Shown piece after piece: positions 8,201 to 15,976 of a DNA stretch of 64,000 bases; the stretch's first letter is position 1, and each line of letters starts with the position of its first letter. Below the pieces are notes generated by a model. It was not told the origin of the DNA and ran no database searches. It saw nothing but the letters and a program-made list of their open reading frames with translations. Made by a program: the position numbers and the translations under genes. Where the stretch lies: NCBI RefSeq assembly GCF_002954665.1, contig NZ_MSCM01000001.1:2254290-2318289 (forward strand), in the 5' to 3' direction. Source of the stretch: Polaribacter glomeratus. Lineage in GTDB: Bacteria; Bacteroidota; Bacteroidia; Flavobacteriales; Flavobacteriaceae.

Positions 8201-8635
8201 ATGTTGGGTTAATTTTGTATTTAACAACATCATTTCCCAAGCAATTCCGCCGCCCAAAGAACCACCAATGAATGCAAAAATAGCATCAATCTTTAACTCT
8301 TTTAGTCCAATTAAAAACAAGTTTGCAACATCTCTGGCAATAAAACTTTTGTAGTTTTCAATTATAAATCCGTCGAAACCATTACCCGGAATGTTAAAAG
8401 CTAAAATGGTGTAATTGTTTGTATCAATAGTTTTTTTAGCACCAATAATATCTTTCCACCAACCATTTTCACCAGCAACATCGCTATTTCCTGTTAACGC
8501 ATGATTGACCAAAACAATAGGCGCAGTGCCTAATTCTTGTCCAAACAATTGATAACTTAATTGAATGTCATTAAATTGCACACCACTTTCTGTAGTGAAA
8601 TTGTGTAGGATGATATGTTGTAATTGGTTTTTCAA
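5234..8635 (-). CDS. Fused homoserine O-acyltransferase (MetX-like) - aspartate kinase - homoserine dehydrogenase
   Basis: One uninterrupted 1133-residue frame joins three activities of the aspartate-to-methionine route. Residues 1-325 form a MetX-like alpha/beta hydrolase with nucleophile Ser126 in GGSLGG, Asp269 and His302 in GHDAFL, and the NHALTGNSD segment. Residues from Met329 (codon at 7651) are an aspartate kinase starting MKVVKFGGKSLA, with ACT domains around 640-770. The last third is homoserine dehydrogenase with the nucleotide-binding turn FGKGLVGG and the GNDVARK segment. The last two domains together are ThrA-like. Aspartate-semialdehyde dehydrogenase, the step between kinase and dehydrogenase, is not included. 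The fusion likely channels carbon towards O-acylhomoserine, feeding MetY and MetZ next door. Confidence 0.92.
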   Translation of the reverse strand: MKNQLQHIILHNFTTESGVQFNDIQLSYQLFGQELGTAPIVLVNHALTGNSDVAGENGWWKDIIGAKKTIDTNNYTILAFNIPGNGFDGFIIENYKSFIARDVANLFLIGLKELKIDAIFAFIGGSLGGGIAWEMMLLNTKLTQHFIPVATDWKSTDWLIANCQIQEQFLVNSSNPVHDARMHAMLCYRTPESFKERFHRSKNEGSEIFNVESWLLHHGNKLQERYQLSSYKLMNQLLKTIDVTNNGKKNIEILDSITADIHIIGVNSDLFFTAEENRQTHKKLALTKENVTYNEINSVHGHDAFLIEYEQLQTIIEPIFNKDYRKKKMKVVKFGGKSLANGKGIKNAIEIILNKYNNDEKITVVASARGNSTNDLESILQKAAAKKEYKSKFKKFKEYQLEPNSSVDFSQEFSKLETIFEGVSLLGDYSQKIKDEVLAQGELLSVKLLASLLEKENISANATDARTLIITDENFGNAHPITSISKENVINYYKKNKDTINIVTGFISSNKKGETTTLGRNGSNYTAALLANFLDADELQNYTHVSGIFTANPDLVADAKKIEQLSYSEANELANLGTTILHAKTIIPLLEKNINLRILNTFNKEDKGTLITSESSTKGIKSISTIDNVALLNFEGRGLLGKVGVDARIFKTLSDRNISISIISQGSSERGIGLIIEADRAQEAVAALEKEFENDFYSQDVNQISIVHNVAVISIIGQDLSEFHHPYNALIKNQIVPVLFNNTVTGKNVSLVVKKDQLHKAVNVIHGQVFGVTKKINIAIFGKGLVGGTLIDQIIENTQSVLERRKIQLNVFAVANSKKVLLAKNGVSKNWKQDLLENGDENVSVDDIIEFSKTHHFENLILVDNTASVAFVSNYIPFIEAGFDLVSCNKIANTLSFDFYKEIRAKLKEYKKQYLYETNVGAGLPLIDTIRLLHESGENITKIRGVFSGSLSYLFNNFSSDDVAFSNVLKEAIDKGFTEPDPREDLGGNDVARKLLILARELELENELNEVEIKNLIPINLRKGSADEFLCNLELLNEEYQTLKDNQKPNHVLRYIGELSGDLSKEKGNLEVKLVSTPINTPLGSLKGSDAIFEIYTESYGEQPIVIQGAGAGASVTARGVFGDILRLAKHND

Positions 8636-8659
8636 GTATAAAATATTTTATTAAAAAAG

Positions 8660-8719
8660 GTATGTCTGTTTGAGCACAATCGAAAGGTTTTAAGAGTTCT
8701 CGACTGCGCTCGAACATAC
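8660..8719. repeat. Flavobacterial-type interspersed inverted repeat (copy 1)
   Basis: An imperfect hairpin lies between metY and the fusion gene. The left arm (GTATGT...GAGC...TCGA) pairs with the right arm, which contains the 16-mer TCTCGACTGCGCTCGA at 8698-8713. Exactly the same 16-mer is found at 51579-51594, so this is a dispersed repeat and not a gene-specific terminator, although the hairpin might act in the metY-fusion transcript. Confidence 0.65.
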
Positions 8720-8726
8720 ATTGTTA

Positions 8727-10001
8727 TTATATTTTAGAAAAAGCTTCTTTTAAATCGGCTTTTAAATCTTCTAGATCTTCAATACCAACAGACAATCTAA
8801 TTAAATCTTGCGTAACACCAGCGCTTGCTTGTTGTTCGTCATTTAATTGTTGATGTGTGGTACTTGCAGGATGAATGATTAACGATTTTGTATCGCCAAT
8901 ATTCGCCAATAAAGAGAAAATCTTCGTTTCATTTGATACTGTTTTCGCAGCTTCAAATCCGCCTTTTGCGCCGAAAGTAACGATTCCGCTTTGCCCTTTT
9001 GGCAAGTATTTATCTGCTAAAGATTTGTATTTGCTACTTTCTAAACCAGGATAATTTACCCAAGTAACTTCTTCTTGTTGCTCCAACCATTTTGCCAATG
9101 CCAATGCATTTTCTGAATGTTGTTTGATTCGGATTGACAACGTTTCTAAACCTTGAATAATATTAAACGCATTTGTTGGACTAATTGCTGCTCCAAAATC
9201 ACGCAATCCTTCTAAAATTAATTTAAAAGTAAACGCCGCTGCCCCTAAAGCTTCATGATATACTAAACCATGATACCCTGCAGAAGGCTCTGTAAATTCT
9301 GGGAACTTTCCGTTTGCCCAATTAAAGGTTCCGGCATCAATAATTGCGCCTCCTAAAGAGTTTCCTTGACCACCAATGTATTTGGTAAGTGAATGAATTA
9401 CAATATTTGCACCATGCTTTATCGGATTTAACAACGCAGGCGTTGCGACTGTATTATCAACAATAAAAGGAACTTCCGCAGCTCTTGAATGTGCAGAAAT
9501 TGCGTCTAAATCTAACACATCTAACTTAGGATTTCCTAAAGATTCTACAAAAAAGGCTCTTGTATTATCCTGCACAGCAGCAGCAAAATTAGCTGGATTT
9601 GAAGCATCTACAAACGTTGTTGTAATGCCTAATCTTGGCAAAGTAACGCTTAATAAGTTGTAAGTACCACCGTACAAACTGCTTGAAGCTACAATATGGT
9701 CGCCCGCTTTTAAAAGTGTCAATAAACCTGTAGCAATTGCGCCCGTTCCAGATGCAAAAACGACTGCTCCGATTCCGCCTTCAATAGCCGCCAAACGATC
9801 TTGTAAAATTTGATTTGTAGGATTGTTTAAACGTGTGTAAATAAACCCTAATTCTTTTAATGAAAAAAGATTAGCAGCATGATCTGCATTGTTAAAAACA
9901 TACGAAGTTGTTTGATAAATAGGAACGGCTCTTGTTCCTCCATTTGCTTTTACATCATGCCCTGCATGTAATGCGTTTGTTGCGAATTTGTGTGTACTCA
10001 T
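8727..10001 (-). CDS. metY: O-acetylhomoserine aminocarboxypropyltransferase / sulfhydrylase
   Basis: The 424-residue PLP enzyme converts O-acetylhomoserine and sulfide to homocysteine. The length, the ALHAGHD start, YTRLNNPT and the PLP lysine Lys207 in HSLTKYIGGQGNS are those of MetY, and distinguish it from the shorter MetZ at 3888. It is the first gene of the minus-strand methionine cluster and is preceded by a SAM-I riboswitch at 10125-10254, so expression should fall when S-adenosylmethionine is plentiful. The metX-aspartokinase fusion follows after 91 bases and could be in the same transcript. Confidence 0.95.
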   Translation of the reverse strand: MSTHKFATNALHAGHDVKANGGTRAVPIYQTTSYVFNNADHAANLFSLKELGFIYTRLNNPTNQILQDRLAAIEGGIGAVVFASGTGAIATGLLTLLKAGDHIVASSSLYGGTYNLLSVTLPRLGITTTFVDASNPANFAAAVQDNTRAFFVESLGNPKLDVLDLDAISAHSRAAEVPFIVDNTVATPALLNPIKHGANIVIHSLTKYIGGQGNSLGGAIIDAGTFNWANGKFPEFTEPSAGYHGLVYHEALGAAAFTFKLILEGLRDFGAAISPTNAFNIIQGLETLSIRIKQHSENALALAKWLEQQEEVTWVNYPGLESSKYKSLADKYLPKGQSGIVTFGAKGGFEAAKTVSNETKIFSLLANIGDTKSLIIHPASTTHQQLNDEQQASAGVTQDLIRLSVGIEDLEDLKADLKEAFSKI

Positions 10002-10124
10002 TTTTCTATTTTTTTTGAGTTAATAAATAATTAAGCCAAATGCACCAATTTTATATTGATGTTCTTACTAGAAAAATGTTATTAAGAAAAATTGAATAAT
10101 CCAGAAACGGAAAATTCTTTTTTT

Positions 10125-10254
10125 GTTATCTATCCTTTTTCATTTCTGAGGTACTGAAACTGGTTCAGCACAAGGGTAGAATGTAGCACCTTCTTTATTA
10201 CTAAAGGGTTGCTAAGGTTTCAAAGGGTCTAATCCCTCCACCTTTCTTGATAAC
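10125..10254 (-). promoter_or_regulatory. SAM-I riboswitch (S box) controlling metY
   Basis: Read on the minus strand, the leader contains the S-box core in order: P1 GTTATC (10249-10254), AAGAAAGGTGGAGGGATTAG, then CCCTTTGAAACC, TTAGCAACCC and AGGTGCTACATTCTACCC, closing with GATAAC (10125-10130) that pairs with the first strand. These follow the SAM-I consensus closely. It lies about 125 bases ahead of the metY ATG. No strong intrinsic terminator follows P1, so control might act on translation or through a weaker terminator near 10080-10120. Confidence 0.95.
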
Positions 10255-10284
10255 ATTTCAATAAGTTATTGAACTTTGTGAGTG

Positions 10285-10317
10285 CAAATATATGGTCATA
10301 AAAATTTAATAACCAAA
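10285..10317 (-). promoter_or_regulatory. Promoter of metY and its riboswitch
   Basis: TATATTTG (10285-10292 on the minus strand) matches TAnnTTTG, and TTTG at 10314-10317 lies 21 bp upstream as the -33 element. Transcription should begin about 25-30 nt before P1 of the SAM-I riboswitch. Confidence 0.65.
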
Positions 10318-10471
10318 TAAAAATAGCTTTATTTTTAATTATTATAGATATCACATTTTTATACTTGTATTTTTTCGAATCACAAAAATTAAAATTAAAC
10401 CGCTTTCTTTTTACTGATAATACTATAATCAAATATTATTAGTATAAATTCTGTTTTCTCGATTTAAAACG

Positions 10472-10479
10472 TAACTTTG
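10472..10479 (+). promoter_or_regulatory. Promoter -7 box of metK
   Basis: TAACTTTG matches the Bacteroidetes -7 consensus TAnnTTTG. No good -33 TTG is seen at the expected distance. Initiation would be near 10485, just before the SAM-II-like pseudoknot. Confidence 0.55.
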
Positions 10480-10491
10480 CATCAGAATTTA

Positions 10492-10541
10492 GAGGAAAAA
10501 TTTGAACTGATTGCAACCTCATTAAAAAAAGCTAAAGCAGT
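10492..10541 (+). promoter_or_regulatory. Probable SAM-II riboswitch upstream of metK
   Basis: The sequence fits the compact H-type pseudoknot of SAM-II. P1 is GAGG (10492-10495) with CCTC (10517-10520). Inside its loop is ACTG (10506-10509), which pairs with CAGT (10538-10541) after the conserved GCTAAA (10531-10536). The loop also has the TTGAACTGATTGCAACC stretch typical of SAM-II in this phylum. It begins about 7 nt after the expected transcription start and lies 71 nt before the metK ATG. The distance to the start codon is longer than in cases where P2 masks the ribosome site directly. Confidence 0.75.
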
Positions 10542-10612
10542 AATTTTCTACTACTTTCGGCGACCAAGCAATCTCTTTTCATTTTTCATTAATCCATAAA
10601 AAGAAGATTTAT

Positions 10613-11902
10613 ATGTCATATTTATTTACCTCAGAAAGTGTTTCTGAAGGACACCCAGATAAAGTTGCAGACCAAATTTCTGATGCTTTAATAGATAATT
10701 TTTTAGCTTTTGATAAAAACAGTAAAGTTGCTTGTGAAACTTTAGTGACTACTGGTCAAGTTATTTTGGCTGGTGAAGTAAAATCGAACACGTATTTAGA
10801 CGTGCAACAGATTGCAAGAGAAGTAATCAATAAAATTGGTTACAACAAAAGCGCCTATATGTTTGATGGTAATTCTTGCGGAATTTTATCTGCAATACAC
10901 GAGCAATCACCAGATATTAACCAAGGTGTTGACAGAGCAAATCCTGAAGATCAAGGCGCTGGAGATCAAGGAATGATGTTTGGGTACGCAACAGATGAGA
11001 CAGAGAACTATATGCCGTTGGCATTAGAAATTTCGCACAGATTGTTGATTGAGTTGGCTAAAATAAGAAGAGAAAATAAAGAAATTACTTATTTAAGACC
11101 AGATGCAAAAAGTCAAGTTACTATTGAGTATTCTGATGATAATGTGCCTCAAAGAATTGATGCAATTGTAATCTCTACGCAACATGACGATTTTATAAAA
11201 CCTGCATCCGCAAGTAAAGAAGATAAAAAAATAGCAAATGATGCAATGTTAGAAAAAATTGCCTCTGATTTGAAATCTACTTTAATATCAAGAGTTGTTG
11301 CCGATTTGCCTGCTAATATTCAGAAGTTATTTACAGATAATATAACCTATCATATTAATCCAACAGGCGTTTTTGTAATTGGTGGTCCTCATGGAGATAC
11401 GGGTTTAACAGGAAGAAAAATTATTGTAGATACCTACGGCGGAAAAGGCGCACATGGTGGTGGAGCATTTTCTGGTAAAGACCCAAGTAAAGTAGATCGA
11501 TCTGGTGCGTATGCAACAAGACATATTGCTAAAAATTTAGTTGCTGCCGGACTTTGTAAAGAGGTTTTAGTGCAAGTTTCGTATGCAATTGGTGTTGCAA
11601 AACCTACAAGTATCAATGTAGATACGTACAGAACATCCACTGTAAATTTAACGGATGGAGAGATTAGTAAAATTGTAGAAACGCTGTTTGATATGCGTCC
11701 GTATTTTATTGAAAAACGTTTAAAATTAAGAGCGCCAATTTATTCGGAAACTGCGGCTTATGGACACATGGGAAGAACTCCAGAAATAAAAACAGTTACG
11801 TTTACAAATCCTATGGGAGAAACAGCTACCGAACAAGTAGAAACATTTACTTGGGAGAAATTAGATTACGTAGATGCTGTAAAAAAGGCTTTTAAGTTGT
11901 AA
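10613..11902 (+). CDS. metK: S-adenosylmethionine synthetase (MetK)
   Basis: The 429-residue enzyme makes S-adenosylmethionine from methionine and ATP in the cytosol. The N-terminal [13 protein letters not shown], the signature [12 protein letters not shown] and the glycine-rich [19 protein letters not shown] loop are all intact. It is somewhat longer than the E. coli enzyme because of a lysine-rich insertion at about residues 195-215. It is divergent from metY, and its leader carries the SAM-II-like element, giving direct product feedback. A terminator follows at 11937. Confidence 0.98.
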   Translation: MSYLFTSESVSEGHPDKVADQISDALIDNFLAFDKNSKVACETLVTTGQVILAGEVKSNTYLDVQQIAREVINKIGYNKSAYMFDGNSCGILSAIHEQSPDINQGVDRANPEDQGAGDQGMMFGYATDETENYMPLALEISHRLLIELAKIRRENKEITYLRPDAKSQVTIEYSDDNVPQRIDAIVISTQHDDFIKPASASKEDKKIANDAMLEKIASDLKSTLISRVVADLPANIQKLFTDNITYHINPTGVFVIGGPHGDTGLTGRKIIVDTYGGKGAHGGGAFSGKDPSKVDRSGAYATRHIAKNLVAAGLCKEVLVQVSYAIGVAKPTSINVDTYRTSTVNLTDGEISKIVETLFDMRPYFIEKRLKLRAPIYSETAAYGHMGRTPEIKTVTFTNPMGETATEQVETFTWEKLDYVDAVKKAFKL

Positions 11903-11936
11903 AAAAGGCTTCAAAAATAAGTGCGTATAATACAAG

Positions 11937-11962
11937 ACTGTCTGAAAAGGCAGTTTTTTTTT
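11937..11962 (+). terminator. Intrinsic terminator of metK
   Basis: ACTGTC (11937-11942) pairs with GGCAGT (11949-11954), loop TGAAAA, followed by a run of about nine T. It starts 34 bases after the metK stop. Confidence 0.8.
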
Positions 11963-12013
11963 GCTAATTACTTTACTAAACACCCATTTAGCGTCAAATT
12001 AGGATCATTAATG

Positions 12014-12036
12014 CCATTGGTCGACAAATATTTGCC
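12014..12036 (+). promoter_or_regulatory. Upstream element shared by the two LruC genes (copy 1)
   Basis: CCATT-TCGACA-TTGCC (12014-12018, 12021-12026, 12032-12036) recurs in the same order at 14047-14065. Both copies lie about 105-110 bases before the gene start, so the duplication appears to include the upstream region. Function unknown; it could be a regulatory site. Confidence 0.4.
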
Positions 12037-12146
12037 GTTAGATATAACTAAGACCACATTAATCGTAATAATATGAAAAAAAAATACTTATATTTATACT
12101 TTTATCTCGCAATATAATTTTTCATATAACCCTAAACCCCTTAATT

Positions 12147-13886
12147 ATGAAAGCTCCCAAATTACACTTCATCTTAATTTTTTTAGTAATTTTTACTTCT
12201 TGTGTGCCAAACGAAGGGGACTTACAACCACAAGAAACGGCAGAAACTCCAGTAGATGCTATAAAAGTTTTAGAAAGTTTGTCAATTCCAAGTAGCTTTA
12301 ATTTTGAAACTGAAAGAGCAGTAACATTAACTATTAATGATACTACTCCTTATGTAAGCTATGAAATTTTTGCATACTCAGACAATGTTGGTACTGAAAC
12401 TGAAAATATATCGGAAGCACTCAATAATTTATTGTTCGCTGGTAAATTATTTAATGGCGAGCTTAGTCAAGTATTTAGTTTGTCTAGTGTTTATGGCAAG
12501 GTTTATCTTTTAAGAAAAGACGGACTTGAATATACCTCTCAAATTTTAACTGTTTTAAATAATCAAATTGATTTCAAGTTCGCAAATAAATCAGCAAATA
12601 AATCCACAGGTACTTCTAAAACTAACAATACCGGATGTACTGAATGCACTACTAACTTTTTTCTAAATGGTAGTTTCGAAAACGGACCAGAACTACCAAA
12701 TAACAAGCCTATTAACCCTAAAGAACAAGATGTTGATGGTTGGTCTACTACGGCTTCTAATAATAAAATTGAGTTATGGAAATCTGGTAATAATGGAGTA
12801 TCCTCTCAAAACGGATTATATTTTACAGCATTAAATGCTAAGAAAAATACCGCAGTATATCAACGTATCTGTACAAGCCCTGGTGCGGAAATAACCTGGT
12901 CTGTTTGGCATCGTGGCGGTCAAGGCACAGACGTATCTGTAGTAAAAATTGGGCAATATTTGACAACAGCAACTACTGAGGCTACAATGACAACTAACAA
13001 TACGGCATGGATAAAATACACTGGAACATACACTGTACCTGCTGGGCAAGTAGATACTTATTTTATATTTGAGGCTGTAAGCTCTCATAACAATGACAAA
13101 AGTGATGGTAACTTTATTGATAATGTTGTGATTGCAGAAACAGTTGCTGGCACTTGTGCTAGTATAACGAGTAAAATGTTTTATCCAACAGAATTTACAA
13201 AGGCAAACATAGCATTTGAAGACCAATGGCCATACACCGGTGACTATGACTTTAATGATTTAGTAATGAACTATAACATTGTAACTACCTTAAATGCACA
13301 AAATAAAGTAACACAAATAGACTATAATTACACAGTAGAATCTATTGGAGGAAGTTATAGAAACGGATTTGGGATAGAACTAGAGGGTGTATTACCATCT
13401 GCAGTTGCAAGTGTTAGTGGAGCAAATTTAACCGAAGGAATTATAACGAATAATGCAAATGGAACAGAGCAATCGCAACCAAACGCAGTTATCGTGTTCT
13501 TTGATAACGGTCATATTAATGAAGGTTTAAGCAATACGATTTCTATTATATTTACAAACCCTATAACTACTGCTTCATTAGGCACCGCCCCTTTTAATCC
13601 TTTTTTAATAATAAACAGAAATAGACTAAAAGAAATACATTTGCCAACAAAACCTACTACCTATTTTCCTACTACAACCAATATTGTAACGTCTCCAACA
13701 GTTAAAGATAGTGATGGCGATTTTAAAACAACTACAGGTTTACCATGGGCTATAAATGTAGCTGGAAACTACAAAGCACCTAAAGAAAAAATTACAATTA
13801 CAGAAGGTTATAACTTTTTTTCTAATTGGGCTTCCTCAGGCGGTAAATCTAAAGTAGACTGGCATGAAGACAAGACAGGACATTGA
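12147..13886 (+). CDS. LruC-domain lipoprotein, paralogue A (C-terminus shortened)
   Basis: The 579-residue protein begins with a lipoprotein signal (FTSC, Cys19) and should be exported to the outer membrane or surface. After a linker there is a jelly-roll-like segment at about 165-330 (NGSFENG, DVDGWSTT, PGAEITWSVWHRGG), similar in pattern to DUF642 carbohydrate-binding folds. The C-terminal half from about 340 is an LruC domain (IAFEDQWPYTGDYDFNDLV). It ends VDWHEDKTGH at a TGA. The tandem paralogue continues with GYRNNNNLKN, and reading through this TGA gives the matching NKDKLKN before a TAA at 13908-13910, so a nonsense change has probably removed eight residues. Role unknown; adhesion or glycan binding is inference. 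Confidence 0.88.
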   Translation: MKAPKLHFILIFLVIFTSCVPNEGDLQPQETAETPVDAIKVLESLSIPSSFNFETERAVTLTINDTTPYVSYEIFAYSDNVGTETENISEALNNLLFAGKLFNGELSQVFSLSSVYGKVYLLRKDGLEYTSQILTVLNNQIDFKFANKSANKSTGTSKTNNTGCTECTTNFFLNGSFENGPELPNNKPINPKEQDVDGWSTTASNNKIELWKSGNNGVSSQNGLYFTALNAKKNTAVYQRICTSPGAEITWSVWHRGGQGTDVSVVKIGQYLTTATTEATMTTNNTAWIKYTGTYTVPAGQVDTYFIFEAVSSHNNDKSDGNFIDNVVIAETVAGTCASITSKMFYPTEFTKANIAFEDQWPYTGDYDFNDLVMNYNIVTTLNAQNKVTQIDYNYTVESIGGSYRNGFGIELEGVLPSAVASVSGANLTEGIITNNANGTEQSQPNAVIVFFDNGHINEGLSNTISIIFTNPITTASLGTAPFNPFLIINRNRLKEIHLPTKPTTYFPTTTNIVTSPTVKDSDGDFKTTTGLPWAINVAGNYKAPKEKITITEGYNFFSNWASSGGKSKVDWHEDKTGH

Positions 13887-14046
13887 AATAAGGATAAACT
13901 AAAAAATTAAAGTTCAGCTTTTTTTTGCTTCAAAAGATCAATCTCAAAAATAAAAAAAGTCTGTAATTTTTAACTAAAAAAGTATAGTAATGATTTTTTT
14001 TAAGGCGGTGAGATAAATAGCAGTAACAGCAAAAAGGTTCTATGAA

Positions 14047-14065
14047 CCATTCATCGACACTTGCC
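14047..14065 (+). promoter_or_regulatory. Upstream element shared by the two LruC genes (copy 2)
   Basis: CCATT (14047-14051), TCGACA (14054-14059) and TTGCC (14061-14065) repeat the element found at 12014-12036 at nearly the same distance from the start codon. A small GGTTC/GAACC hairpin (14036-14048) adjoins it. Confidence 0.4.
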
Positions 14066-14129
14066 CGCTAATTATTATCAGAAAAACTATGATAGTCTAA
14101 ATTTATTTAAACAAGAATATTTAATTGAA

Positions 14130-14137
14130 TACCTTTG
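14130..14137 (+). promoter_or_regulatory. Possible -7 box of the second LruC gene
   Basis: TACCTTTG matches TAnnTTTG 34 bases before the ATG. No matching -33 TTG is seen, so support is moderate. Confidence 0.4.
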
Positions 14138-14170
14138 AATGAGTTTAATTAATATATTAATCCCTACAAA

Positions 14171-15916
14171 ATGAAAACTTTTAACTTATTTTCTGTGTTA
14201 ACTTTCTTACTAATTTTTAGTTCTTGCGTACCAAATGAAAGTGATTTACAGCAAAGTGAAACAGGAGAAACTACAGTTGATGGTATAAAAGCGCTAGAAA
14301 GTTTAACAATCCCCAATAATTTTAATTTTGAAACCGAAAGAAAAGTAACATTAACTATTAATGATACTACTCCTCATGTAAAGTATGAAGTTTATGCCTA
14401 CGCAGAAAACGCTACTACAGAAGCTGAAAATATTTCGGAAGCGCTTACTAATTTACTGTATTCTGGTAAACCTTTCGAAGGCGAAATTGGTCAAGTACTT
14501 AGCCTATCTAGCGTTTACGATAAAGTATATTTATCAAGAAAAGACGGACTTGAATATTCTTTTGAAATTATAACCATTTTAGATAATAAAATTGATTTTA
14601 AGTTTGCAAATAAGACTGATAGTAAGTCGTTAACCTATAAAGTAAATGCTAACGGGTGTTCTGAATGTACCGATAACTTCTTTTTAAACGGTGGTTTTGA
14701 AAAAGGACCTGCACTACCCAACAGTTATATTATAACAGACGAGAAAAATGTTGATGGTTGGTCTACAACAGCAACTGACAGCAAAATTGAGTTATGGAAA
14801 TCTGGGTTTCAAGGAGTACCTGCTCAAAATGGAACTTATTTTGCAGAACTAAACGCAAACCAAAGCTCTGCATTGTATCAACGTATTTGTACAAGTCCCG
14901 GTGCAGAAATAAGCTGGTCTGTTTGGCATCGTGGTAGATCTGGTACAGATAATGCCGTGGTAAGAATTGGAGAAAACTTAGCAACTGCAACGACAGAAGC
15001 TACAATGAGAACTGGTAAAACTGCTTGGGTACACTATTCTGGAACTTATACCGTACCTGCAGAACAACAGGATACATACTTTATTTTTGAAGCGGTAGGT
15101 GGCGGAAGTGTTGGAAACTTTATCGACAATATTGTAATTACAGAAACAAAAGCTGGCAATTGTGTGGGTGTAATTAATAAATTATTTTATCCAACGGCAG
15201 TAACAAATGCCACGATTGCATTTGAAGATCAATGGCCGTATACAGGTGACTATGACTTTAATGATTTAGTAGTTAGCTACAACATACAAACTATTTTAAA
15301 TGCACAAAATAAAGTAAAACAAGTAGACTATAATTATATGGTTGAATCTGTAGGCGGAAGTTATACAAATGGTTTTGGTGTTGAACTGCAAGGTGTTTTA
15401 CCGTCTGCAATTTCTAGTGTTTCGGGATCAAATTTAACAGAAAACATCATTACTAACAATGCAAATGGTACCGAACAGTTGCAACCAAACGCAGTAATTA
15501 TCTTTTTTGATAATGCACATATAAATGTGGGCATCCGCAATACCATATCGATTGTATTTGCCAATCCTATAGCTACTACTGCTCTAGGCACCGCCCCTTT
15601 TAACCCTTTTTTAATTGTAAACAAAGACAGGCTTAAAGAAATACATTTACCAAAGAAACCAACAACCTATTATCCAAAAACAACTACTATAGGTACATCT
15701 CCAACAATTAAAGATAGCGATGGTGATTTTAAAACACCAACAGGTTTGCCATGGGCTATTAATATTGCAGGAGTCTATAAAGCGCCAAAAGAAAAAGTTA
15801 TCATTACAGATGGTTATAATTTCTTTTCTAACTGGGCTACATCGGGCGGAACAACAAAGGTAGATTGGTATATAGATAAAAATGGATATAGAAACAACAA
15901 TAACTTAAAAAACTAA
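14171..15916 (+). CDS. LruC-domain lipoprotein, paralogue B
   Basis: This 581-residue tandem paralogue of the gene at 12147 has the same layout: lipobox FSSC (Cys19), an N-terminal beta region, a jelly-roll-like segment from about 165 (NGGFEKG, NVDGWSTT, PGAEISWSVWHRGR), then the LruC domain (IAFEDQWPYTGDYDFNDLV) reaching the C-terminus GYRNNNNLKN. The two proteins align along their whole length with no large gap. This copy has the complete C-terminal end. A strong terminator follows, and the 284-base gap between the paralogues contains its own candidate -7 box, so the two may be transcribed separately. Confidence 0.9.
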   Translation: MKTFNLFSVLTFLLIFSSCVPNESDLQQSETGETTVDGIKALESLTIPNNFNFETERKVTLTINDTTPHVKYEVYAYAENATTEAENISEALTNLLYSGKPFEGEIGQVLSLSSVYDKVYLSRKDGLEYSFEIITILDNKIDFKFANKTDSKSLTYKVNANGCSECTDNFFLNGGFEKGPALPNSYIITDEKNVDGWSTTATDSKIELWKSGFQGVPAQNGTYFAELNANQSSALYQRICTSPGAEISWSVWHRGRSGTDNAVVRIGENLATATTEATMRTGKTAWVHYSGTYTVPAEQQDTYFIFEAVGGGSVGNFIDNIVITETKAGNCVGVINKLFYPTAVTNATIAFEDQWPYTGDYDFNDLVVSYNIQTILNAQNKVKQVDYNYMVESVGGSYTNGFGVELQGVLPSAISSVSGSNLTENIITNNANGTEQLQPNAVIIFFDNAHINVGIRNTISIVFANPIATTALGTAPFNPFLIVNKDRLKEIHLPKKPTTYYPKTTTIGTSPTIKDSDGDFKTPTGLPWAINIAGVYKAPKEKVIITDGYNFFSNWATSGGTTKVDWYIDKNGYRNNNNLKN

Positions 15917-15941
15917 AGTTTAACTTCTTTCACGTTATTAG

Positions 15942-15976
15942 ATCTCAGATTAAAATTTAATCTGAGATTTTTTTTT
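15942..15976 (+). terminator. Strong intrinsic terminator after the LruC pair
   Basis: A 13-bp perfect stem, ATCTCAGATTAAA (15942-15954) with TTTAATCTGAGAT (15956-15968), is followed by eight T. The rest of the 15917-16248 gap shows no gene and no clear TAnnTTTG box. Confidence 0.9.

Noticed and set aside
10229..10432. 67-codon minus-strand frame ahead of metY
   Set aside because: It runs through the metY promoter and into the SAM-I riboswitch, with a composition unlike a protein. The RNA explanation is far stronger.
12831..13226. 131-codon frame antisense to the first LruC gene
   Set aside because: It is a mirror of a well-supported coding frame; no start context, and the cysteine-rich composition is typical of antisense reading.
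13911..14170. Gap between LruC paralogues checked for an insertion sequence
   Set aside because: Only short hairpins and the shared upstream element are seen; no transposase fragment or terminal repeats.
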